From Bdellovibrionales bacterium (lineage in GTDB: Bacteria; Bdellovibrionota; Bdellovibrionia; Bdellovibrionales; UBA840), in NCBI GenBank assembly GCA_020434605.1, contig JAGRAL010000113.1:1-11612 (forward strand): a DNA stretch of 11,612 nucleotides, in the 5' to 3' direction. Every line of letters begins with the position of its first letter. The first letter of the stretch is position 1. Of the stretch, positions 6,218-11,612 are shown piece by piece. A program made the position numbers and the translations under genes. A model generated the notes under the pieces. That model saw nothing but the letters and a program-made list of their open reading frames with translations, did no database searches and was not told the origin of the DNA.

Positions 6218-7366
6218 TTAACGAATATTTTTATACACTTCTTTTAACACAGGCAGCATATTCCCACCTTGCAGTAATTTTTTGTTAACAAAAATAGTAG
6301 GTGTTCCTTGCACACCAAGTTCGGTCCCAAGTTTAGCTTGCTTTTCAATGGTTTCTTGAGTTTCTGTCGCCTTCATGCAGGCGGCTAAGTCTTCTTTAGT
6401 TGCGCCGGTTTTAGCTTGTACCAAATCTATGGATTCCTCTAAGCTTTGCGGCCTTTCTGTTTCAAACATGGCTTTATGCCCATCCCAACCTTTGCTTGAT
6501 AGCTTGTGCCCGCAATATACGGACTTAGCCATGTCACAAGAAACCCCTTGTCTTTGTATGGATGGATTACAAGCTCCGTCTAGCGGAAAGTTGTAAAAGA
6601 GTAGTCTGACATCGGGGTGCGATTTAACAAATGAGTGTAGGACCGGAGCTGCATGTTTACAATGAATACAATTAAAATCAGCAAACTCAACAACTGTCAT
6701 TTTTGCATTCTCTTCGCTGGCGCCATAACTAACAGCCTCTAATAGGGGGATTTCTTTTTGAGGGGCATTGTTCCACTGCAAAATATAAAACCCAATTCCC
6801 TTTTCAAGATTTCTATAGCTTTCACCCAATGCCATATCATTTGTAATGTAAGCGGCTACAGGTATACCCAATAAAAACGCCAGGTAGATTCGGTTATCTT
6901 TATTTAAAAAGTTAAAACTAACCTTATCTTGCAGTTTAAATATAAAGATAAAAGAAAAAAGAATGCTTACATAAGAGAGCAGGCAAAATAAACAATATGC
7001 ACTTAAGAAGATAAGAGTAATGCCTCCCATAACTATCACGGCAAGTATGTTGATGCTTGCTAGAACAAAAGACATTCGTAGTGCGTTTACTGAGCCAGAG
7101 AATAGGTAAATCAGTAGAAGTATAATAAGAGAGGTTTGTGCTACAGCCCCCCAAACACTGACGGGAATGCTTAGAAACTCAGAATAACTTGAAGCACTTA
7201 CGGCATCACAGTTAAACGTCTCACTGATATTGCACATGCTGCCTGAACTACTACTGCCGGTTTTTAAGTCGTAGTGTTTAATGCTTAAGTAAGCAAGTAG
7301 TGCAAAGCTTATAAGAGTAAAACAAATGGCTAAATAGGTAAGTATTTTTTTATTTTTCATATCCAT
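6218..7366 (-). CDS. VKOR-DsbA fusion: membrane quinone-linked disulfide bond former
   Basis: The protein (382 aa) joins an integral-membrane VKOR domain (about 10-175) to a periplasmic thioredoxin-fold DsbA/DsbG-like domain (about 205-382). VKOR hallmarks are the loop cysteines C45 and C53, the serine-containing 'SEFLSIPVSVWG' (62-73) and the quinone-proximal pair C125-L-F-C128. The thioredoxin part has C233-I-H-C236 in 'FADFNCIHCKHAAP' and the cis-proline loop 'GVQGTPTIFVN' (P356); extra cysteines are C266, C277, C285 and C330. By family knowledge the thioredoxin part oxidises substrate thiols and passes electrons through VKOR to quinone, replacing the DsbA/DsbB pair. About five membrane helices are visible. 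Start codons at 7366 and 7360 (ATG GAT ATG) are both possible; neither has a good ribosome binding site. Its stop codon is 3 bp from the 160-bp palindrome. Confidence 0.92.
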   Translation of the reverse strand: MDMKNKKILTYLAICFTLISFALLAYLSIKHYDLKTGSSSSGSMCNISETFNCDAVSASSYSEFLSIPVSVWGAVAQTSLIILLLIYLFSGSVNALRMSFVLASINILAVIVMGGITLIFLSAYCLFCLLSYVSILFSFIFIFKLQDKVSFNFLNKDNRIYLAFLLGIPVAAYITNDMALGESYRNLEKGIGFYILQWNNAPQKEIPLLEAVSYGASEENAKMTVVEFADFNCIHCKHAAPVLHSFVKSHPDVRLLFYNFPLDGACNPSIQRQGVSCDMAKSVYCGHKLSSKGWDGHKAMFETERPQSLEESIDLVQAKTGATKEDLAACMKATETQETIEKQAKLGTELGVQGTPTIFVNKKLLQGGNMLPVLKEVYKNIR

Positions 7367-7423
7367 AGAGTAGAACCGAAAACTAGCCTTTAGGCAAGTG
7401 AGACCTCTAAATACAAGGAATTG

Positions 7424-7451
7424 TGGACAAAGTTTTAGTTTTTGCTAGGCT
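7424..7451 (+). promoter_or_regulatory. Probable promoter of the tandem-GYF gene
   Basis: TGGACA (7424-7429, 5 of 6 matches to TTGACA), a 16-bp spacer and TAGGCT (7446-7451) preceded by TGC, giving an extended -10 (TGn). It lies in the 104-bp space between divergent genes, 19 bp before the ATG. Confidence 0.45.
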
Positions 7452-7470
7452 GAGGTGGGGAAAATAAGAT

Positions 7471-8181
7471 ATGCAACTTTGGTACGTCTGCAAAGAAAAT
7501 CAGCTATTAGGGCCATGGCAAGAGGATCAAGTCCTCTCTTCTCTTACTTCTAAAAATATAAGCGCAACAGATTGGATTCGAAGAGCCGAGCAAATTGAAT
7601 GGACTTTGGCTGCAGAATCTGAGAACTTTAAAGAGCATTTTTTAAACTCTGAATCTGAGAAATTACCATTTGAAGAAAACTGGCATGAAAAGTGGGTTTT
7701 GTTGCAATTTAACGCAACTACTAATTCTTATACGCAAAACGGTCCATTTTCTACGGTAGAATTACTTTCTAAGATTTATCAAGGAACTGCTGATTATGCA
7801 GACTATGTTTGGCAGCAGGGGATGAGCGAGTGGAAGAGAGTGGGTGCAGTGGATGCCTTTATACCAAAAGAAGATGGTACAGAAGAAATAGTACCAACGG
7901 AAGACACTGTAAGCTTACAAACAATCGAATCACAAGTGATAGTCAATAAACCAGAAGCCAATTCTTTTTATCAGCAGCTACCATTATTTGAAGACGAGAA
8001 GTTTCCTTTGCAAACAGCTCCAAAAGTAGCTCGCTCGGTAAAAACCGTCGAAAAGTTTCCTGAGTACTATAAGCCAATTGTAAACAAGAGAAGAAGATGG
8101 TGGGTGTTTTCATTTTTTTGCTTCATTTTAAGCTTAGCCATTGCTATTTGGGGCAAAAACTCACTGAGTATTTATCTATAG
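7471..8181 (+). CDS. Tandem GYF_2-domain (DUF4339-type) tail-anchored membrane protein
   Basis: A 236-residue protein with two copies of the GYF_2/DUF4339 pattern (aromatic start, 'GP' turn, then a tryptophan-centred end). Copy 1 spans 3-57 ('LWYVCKENQLLGPWQEDQVL' to 'IEWTLAAE'); copy 2 spans 74-130 ('WVLLQFNATT' then 'NGPFSTVELL' to 'VWQQGMSEWKRVG'). A variable linker (131-205) ends in basic KRRR, followed by one membrane helix (about 209-227), so the GYF repeats probably face the cytoplasm. Classical GYF domains bind proline-rich peptides. GYF_2 copies are common next to membrane proteins in deltaproteobacteria, but their ligands are mostly unknown, so a peptide-binding adaptor role is inference. 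GGGG lies about 10 nt before the ATG. The stop codon overlaps the stem of a terminator, so the gene is probably transcribed alone. Confidence 0.8.
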   Translation: MQLWYVCKENQLLGPWQEDQVLSSLTSKNISATDWIRRAEQIEWTLAAESENFKEHFLNSESEKLPFEENWHEKWVLLQFNATTNSYTQNGPFSTVELLSKIYQGTADYADYVWQQGMSEWKRVGAVDAFIPKEDGTEEIVPTEDTVSLQTIESQVIVNKPEANSFYQQLPLFEDEKFPLQTAPKVARSVKTVEKFPEYYKPIVNKRRRWWVFSFFCFILSLAIAIWGKNSLSIYL

Positions 8182-8208
8182 CTAGATCATGGTCTAGCTT
8201 TGCTTTTT
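8180..8208 (+). terminator. Intrinsic terminator after the GYF gene
   Basis: AGCTAGA (8180-8186) pairs perfectly with TCTAGCT (8193-8199) around a 6-nt loop, followed by TTGCTTTTT (8200-8208). The first stem bases overlap the TAG stop codon (8179-8181). The stem is fairly AT-rich, so termination may be partial. Confidence 0.6.
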
Positions 8209-8247
8209 GATCTCAAAATATATCTATATATTGCCGATATGTAATAC

Positions 8248-8931
8248 ATGAAGTTAGAACTTTATTTTGTAGCTGCAGGGATCATTGGAGTGATGCTATT
8301 TCGTGTGCATTCGCACTTTAACGGAACATATAGCGGCAAACAATTTTACCAAGAAAAAGTCAGTAAATTGCAAGAAGACTTAGATCGGTCAGAGCTAGAA
8401 GTTGCTTTGATGGAAAAGCGACAGTTTGATTATCAGCAAAGTATTGCTATGCAACTACCTAGTATGCTTAAAAAAGATCCATACAATGCAAGAAACATTG
8501 CGAGTGTGATCAGTGATAAAAAAGGTGCTATTGAGTTTGATAATAAGTTTGAAAAGCTAGAGGCTGCAAAAAAGTACTTTAATGAAGGTCACTTCGAAGA
8601 AGTTGTGGATGAGCTAGAGCCGATTTACAAGGATAGCCCTGAACACCCATTGGCGCCAGAAGTAAGTTTTTTATTAATGGAAGCGAATCACTTTTTAGGA
8701 AAAAGAGAAGAAGCAGCAGTCATTATTCGTAGTATGCTGCAGTTATATCCAGAATCGTATCTAACTGGTTATGCGCTTTTAAGATTAGCAGAGTACTTTG
8801 TGCAAGAGGGAGATGAGCGTAAGGCTAAGTACCTATATCAATTTATTTCTGAAAAATTTAATTATGACCCGCAAATAGTAAAGTCAGCAACAGAGGGTTT
8901 AAGACGGGTGAGAGATGGCCTTCATAATTAA
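8248..8931 (+). CDS. Membrane-anchored TPR-repeat protein
   Basis: A 227-residue protein with an N-terminal membrane helix (about 4-19, 'ELYFVAAGIIGVMLF'), a coiled-coil stretch (about 34-60) and a C-terminal TPR-type superhelix: 'AAKKYFNEGHFEEVVDELEPIYKDSPEHP' (106-134), a second pair at 136-168 and a third at 173-206 ('GYALLRLAEYFVQEGDERKAKYLYQFI'). Coil plus TPR behind an anchor resembles YbgF/CpoB-like and BamD-like envelope proteins, but there is no lipobox and no adjacent tol-pal or bam gene, so no specific role is claimed. The repeats probably bind a protein partner in the periplasm. ATG 8248 is the only reasonable start because an in-frame TAA lies two codons upstream. It lacks a Shine-Dalgarno sequence, and no clear promoter was found in the 66-bp gap. 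The 3' end overlaps the next gene by 17 bp. Confidence 0.75.
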   Translation: MKLELYFVAAGIIGVMLFRVHSHFNGTYSGKQFYQEKVSKLQEDLDRSELEVALMEKRQFDYQQSIAMQLPSMLKKDPYNARNIASVISDKKGAIEFDNKFEKLEAAKKYFNEGHFEEVVDELEPIYKDSPEHPLAPEVSFLLMEANHFLGKREEAAVIIRSMLQLYPESYLTGYALLRLAEYFVQEGDERKAKYLYQFISEKFNYDPQIVKSATEGLRRVRDGLHN

Positions 8932-9628
8932 TCTATTATTTACATTTTTGTATGCCAATGTAGTAACAACACCTAAAAATTGTTTGGATACGAAGACCGA
9001 AAAATGTTCTGTATGGAATAAAAACTCGGATGGTTTTGAGTTTTTGAACGGCGATTTAAAATTGCTTTTGCAGCCTAATGCTATAGTAACCATGTCAAAT
9101 GAAGAAGTAGAGTTGATTTCAGGAAATGTATTTGTGTCTACTGGTGAAAAGGCAAAACAAATTGCTAGTTCATATGCAACTTTTGTCTGCACTAAATGCC
9201 AAGCACAATTTGTCGTAGTAAAAGGTAAGTTGCATGTAAAAAACCTAGAGGGAAACCTTACTTATAAAACTGTAACAAGCGCAGAGTTTAGCGATTTTCC
9301 GGTTGGATTTGAAACAAATTTTTATACTGTAGATGCTCTAACTGGCAAATCAAGACAAGAAGTTTTTAGCCCACTAGATGTAACATCAGCCGTGGACTTT
9401 TTTAAAGATTTTTCTTCAGAACATGAATACACTGATAGACTCAAAAAGCGCGAAGCTTTTTACAAAACCAAGGCAAAAGAGGCGAGCGAAATATATAAAG
9501 TCGAAGCAGAACGCCAGATTGCTCAGGAACAGGCTTCAAAAGCAAGAATGGATCAAATCAAGGCTGAAAACGACAAAGAACGTGCTGACCTTCGAAAGAT
9601 GTATAGACAAAAAAATTATCTAGAATAA
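8915..9628 (+). CDS. Secreted FecR-like domain protein with charged helical tail
   Basis: A 237-residue protein starting with a short hydrophobic signal sequence (about 3-14, possible cleavage LYA|NV) that has no basic n-region. Residues about 40-125 look like a FecR-type beta domain: 'FLNGDLKLLLQPNAIVTMSNEEVELISGNVFVS', then strands ending 'FVVVKGKLHVKNLEGN'. Here the domain carries a C92-T-K-C95 pair, with further cysteines at C23 and C31, so disulfides are likely in the periplasm, which would make it a possible client of the VKOR-DsbA protein at 6218-7366 (inference). Residues 168-237 are a strongly charged K/E/R/A helix, probably coiled coil. FecR-like domains without an iron sigma factor are common in deltaproteobacterial envelope proteins and need not mean iron signalling. 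The start overlaps the TPR gene by 17 bp; an in-frame TGA just upstream makes ATG 8915 the first possible start, with GGTGA before it. Confidence 0.65.
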   Translation: MAFIINLLFTFLYANVVTTPKNCLDTKTEKCSVWNKNSDGFEFLNGDLKLLLQPNAIVTMSNEEVELISGNVFVSTGEKAKQIASSYATFVCTKCQAQFVVVKGKLHVKNLEGNLTYKTVTSAEFSDFPVGFETNFYTVDALTGKSRQEVFSPLDVTSAVDFFKDFSSEHEYTDRLKKREAFYKTKAKEASEIYKVEAERQIAQEQASKARMDQIKAENDKERADLRKMYRQKNYLE

Positions 9629-9656
9629 GTCATAAAATTTCGTATATAGTGTAAGA

Positions 9657-10487
9657 ATGAAAAAAATAGTTGCTATTAGCAGTGTAGCCATTCTTATTTA
9701 TTTTTTGCACCTATCGTATCTTAAAATATTTCCTGCATATTTTATTAGTATTCAAGACACAGAGTATAGCTTTGATGAGTTTTTTGGTTCAACAATTACA
9801 AATGCTCAGTATCAGCACTTAGGAAAAGTTGAAAGGCTTTCAGTCATCTACGAGAGATTAAAAACCTATATTTGCGTGCCTGATTGTCAAATATCAGTGT
9901 TTTCGTTTGATTCTGTCCCGGTTGATATCACCATTGAGGGTTTATTTGTAAGAGCGCCTAATATCAATAACACTCAACTTTTGGAGATAAGAAAAAAGGT
10001 GGCAAGTGAGCAATATTACTTTTCAAAACTGATGACTACAGTGGTATTTATCAATGACCCATCACTAAAAAAGACGGTGATAGACTCGCAACTACCTTGG
10101 ATCGGAAAAACCATTGATAGTGTGTTTGTTGAGTTTATTTATGCAGAAAATTTAAATGAATGGTTTCGAACTTGGATCCTACGTTTTATCAGGGATTACC
10201 GTAAAGTGGCAAAAATATATATGCTGGCTTATGAAAGCGGCGAGGACTTTAATAAGCAGTTGCAAGTGGCAATTTGCCTAAAAGAAAAAAAGATATTTTG
10301 GGACCCTTACTTTAATGAAAACTTAGATTTAGTAAATACTAAGTGCGATACAAAAACCCCTGTCTTACCAGTACAGCAAGAGGACCTATCCATTCGTCTA
10401 GGAGATGCGGTGATTTATAAGCCAGAATCCTATTATCAGTTGGTAAAAGCATTTCAAATTTCTTATTTATCACTAAAAGTAAAATAA
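9657..10487 (+). CDS. N-terminally anchored envelope protein, function unknown
   Basis: A 276-residue protein I do not recognise. The basic start MKK and a hydrophobic stretch (about 4-22, 'IVAISSVAILIYFLHLSYL') give a signal anchor or uncleaved signal, with the rest probably periplasmic. The body is mixed alpha/beta with many aromatic residues. A close pair C73-V-P-D-C77 and later C207 and C230 could form disulfides outside the cytoplasm. No catalytic motif or repeat is visible. It starts 28 bp after the FecR-like gene on the same strand, with only a weak GTAAG-like ribosome binding site. With the TPR and FecR-like genes it probably forms a three-gene envelope operon, and the shared job is unknown. 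No U-tract terminator follows; a 7-bp AT-rich palindrome lies 20 bp after the stop codon. Confidence 0.65.
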   Translation: MKKIVAISSVAILIYFLHLSYLKIFPAYFISIQDTEYSFDEFFGSTITNAQYQHLGKVERLSVIYERLKTYICVPDCQISVFSFDSVPVDITIEGLFVRAPNINNTQLLEIRKKVASEQYYFSKLMTTVVFINDPSLKKTVIDSQLPWIGKTIDSVFVEFIYAENLNEWFRTWILRFIRDYRKVAKIYMLAYESGEDFNKQLQVAICLKEKKIFWDPYFNENLDLVNTKCDTKTPVLPVQQEDLSIRLGDAVIYKPESYYQLVKAFQISYLSLKVK

Positions 10488-10507
10488 CTAGACTCTACAT
10501 AAGGCGA

Positions 10508-10558
10508 CTTTAAAATATTTAAAGATTCTAAATACATAGAATTTTGATATTCTAAATA
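10508..10558 (+). promoter_or_regulatory. Palindrome-rich regulatory region upstream of the coiled-coil gene
   Basis: CTTTAAA-ATA-TTTAAAG (10508-10524) is a perfect inverted repeat. Directly after it come half-sites ATTCTA (10525-10530), TAGAAT (10537-10542) and ATTCTA (10549-10554), each starting exactly 12 bp after the last and alternating in orientation; ATTCTAAATA also occurs twice as a direct repeat. A candidate extended -10 (TG at 10545-10546, TATTCT 10548-10553) overlaps the last half-site. This layout fits an operator over a promoter, or two mutually exclusive hairpins. AT-richness makes chance matches more likely. Confidence 0.4.
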
Positions 10559-10570
10559 TAGCATTCTCAT

Positions 10571-10580
10571 GGAGGAGAAT
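10571..10580 (+). promoter_or_regulatory. Strong ribosome binding site
   Basis: GGAGGA (10571-10576) lies 4 nt before the ATG at 10581. It is among the best Shine-Dalgarno matches in the window and fixes the start of the open-ended coiled-coil gene. Most neighbouring genes have weak sites, so this gene is probably well translated. Confidence 0.8.
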
Positions 10581-11612
10581 ATGAGTGTATCTTCATCAGA
10601 TAAAACTGATTCTAGAAATGTAAATAATCAAAAGTCAGAAGAATATCGCAATCAACTTGAGGCGAAAGAAAAAAAGCATCAACAAGAATTGGCAAGAATT
10701 CGTAAGCAACATTATGAAGAAACGCAGGCTTCAAATCAACAGCACAAACAACAGGTGGAGCAATTACAAACCGCACATAAAAATACTGTTACTGAACGAG
10801 ATCGTTATTACCAATCCGAGATGGAAAAAGTAAATAGCATGTATCGCCAACGCCTAAAAGATCAAGCAGAAGATTTGGGCGAGAAGGTTGAGATTACAAA
10901 ACAAAGTTCAAAAAATGAAATTAAGGCCAATAAAGATTTGCAAGAAAGAGCTCGCGAGAGATTGGACTCAAATTACAAAACTGAAATTAAGCGTATGGAT
11001 GAAGAATTTAGAGATTACGCGAATAGATCTCGTGAAACACAAAAAGAAAGCTACGAGATGCAAAAAAATCGTTATCACAAAGATAAAGAAAAAACAATTG
11101 GTAGTTTAAACACAGATCATCAGAAACAAATGGTAAATGCAGACCGCGATCTGAAAGCAGAAAGAGAATACCGAAAAGACGAAGTTAGCAGCTTAAAAAA
11201 CAGAATGACTGAACAAGCTGAGTCAATGCGTAAGTCGTTTAGAAAAACGTTAGATCGTGACAGAGCATTTAATGATGATATTATAGCCGCGCGCGATTTA
11301 GATCAAAAAGATAGCTTAGAGACAATCAAGATGCGTTATCAAGATGCGTTAGATAAAAATATGAACTCAACAAGCAATGCGCAAAACAACTTTAGAAAAA
11401 ATGTGGCAAATAGAATGGATGCAAAGGTCGAATCCCTTGAAACAGATCTAGCTGATACAGAGGCGAAGGCACTGAGTGAAAAAATTAAGACACAAAAGTT
11501 TAATGAATTAGAAAAAAATAATCTGCGTCGTGAAATGAAGCAAAGCTTAGAGCTTGCCAATGAGCAAAAAGAGAAAGGCATTCAGGCAGAGAGAGATGAT
11601 AGCCGTAGGACT
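10581..11612 (+). CDS. Long alpha-helical coiled-coil protein (partial, runs off right edge)
   Basis: An open frame of 344 codons from ATG 10581 to the window end with no stop; the 3' part is missing. After a short Ser/Asn-rich start (1-17) the rest is highly charged helical sequence rich in K, E, R, Q, N and D. I find no proline, cysteine or tryptophan in all 344 residues and only two or so glycines per hundred. No signal peptide or membrane helix is visible, so a cytoplasmic rod is likely. Large hydrophobic core positions are sparse and polar or charged residues dominate, so part of it may be single alpha-helix rather than classic dimeric coil. I do not recognise a family. A filament-like protein, such as the intermediate-filament-like Ccrp described in Bdellovibrio, or a structural scaffold are ideas only. 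It has the strong ribosome binding site at 10571-10576 and a palindrome-rich leader. Confidence 0.8.
   Translation, partial: MSVSSSDKTDSRNVNNQKSEEYRNQLEAKEKKHQQELARIRKQHYEETQASNQQHKQQVEQLQTAHKNTVTERDRYYQSEMEKVNSMYRQRLKDQAEDLGEKVEITKQSSKNEIKANKDLQERARERLDSNYKTEIKRMDEEFRDYANRSRETQKESYEMQKNRYHKDKEKTIGSLNTDHQKQMVNADRDLKAEREYRKDEVSSLKNRMTEQAESMRKSFRKTLDRDRAFNDDIIAARDLDQKDSLETIKMRYQDALDKNMNSTSNAQNNFRKNVANRMDAKVESLETDLADTEAKALSEKIKTQKFNELEKNNLRREMKQSLELANEQKEKGIQAERDDSRRT

Noticed and set aside
6936..7154. Minus-strand frame of 72 codons with many Cys, Ser and Tyr residues
   Set aside because: It is an out-of-frame shadow of the VKOR membrane domain.
7386..7395. Short palindrome GCCTTTAGGC in the divergent gap, similar in style to the GGGCTTTAGCCC hairpin at 5368-5379
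   Set aside because: The stem is only 4 bp with a 2-nt loop. The resemblance is too short to claim a shared regulator.
8207..8247. Possible promoter before the TPR gene (TTGATC, then TATATT)
   Set aside because: The spacing is only about 14 bp and other AT-rich hexamers fit as well, so no promoter can be placed with confidence.
8899..9192. Minus-strand frame of 97 codons
   Set aside because: It is antisense to the FecR-like gene, whose domain pattern, start and operon position are much better supported.
10888..11109. Plus-strand frame of 73 lysine-rich codons
   Set aside because: It is a +1 shadow of the long coiled-coil gene, caused by its A-rich codons.

Overview
The window is AT-rich, gene-dense bacterial DNA. 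It carries eleven protein-coding genes, two of them cut by the window edges, and no RNA genes, CRISPR arrays, transposases or phage genes that I can see. The gene content points to a diderm (LPS-making) predatory-type deltaproteobacterium, most likely Bdellovibrionota: an LptD-like outer-membrane assembly protein, a CHASE2 adenylate cyclase, a VKOR-DsbA fusion in place of DsbB/DsbA, a tandem GYF_2 protein, envelope TPR and FecR-like proteins and long coiled-coil proteins. This placement is inference from gene content only; no rRNA or marker gene is present to test it.

Region 1 (1-3983, minus strand) reads as one transcription unit: rsmI (16S rRNA methyltransferase), then a CHASE2-type class III adenylate cyclase overlapping it by 8 bp, then an lptD-like gene that runs off the left edge. 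The two complete genes both use TTG starts. The lptD-like start codon lies inside a perfect 8-bp inverted repeat just after the cyclase stop codon, which suggests translational coupling.

Region 2 (3984-5474): a single STAS-domain gene is read rightward from a good promoter and collides tail to tail with a leftward coiled-coil gene. The two coding regions overlap by 44 bp. A clear rightward intrinsic terminator is buried inside the coiled-coil gene's codons.

Region 3 (5475-7366): an unrecognised membrane protein (rightward) faces a VKOR-DsbA disulfide-forming fusion (leftward). Nearly all the DNA between their stop codons is a 160-bp imperfect palindrome.

Region 4 (7471-10487, plus strand): a tandem-GYF, tail-anchored protein ends at an intrinsic terminator. 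It is followed by a run of three envelope genes (TPR protein, FecR-like protein, unknown anchored protein) that looks like an operon.

Region 5 (10488-11612): an AT-rich leader full of evenly spaced inverted half-sites precedes a strong ribosome binding site and an open-ended coiled-coil gene of at least 344 codons with no proline, cysteine or tryptophan. It is a candidate filament or scaffold protein.

I did not find a recognisable defence, secretion or biosynthetic system. The items most worth a second look are the 160-bp palindrome, the hairpin over the lptD-like start, the terminator embedded in an opposing gene, and the coiled-coil gene with its palindromic leader.
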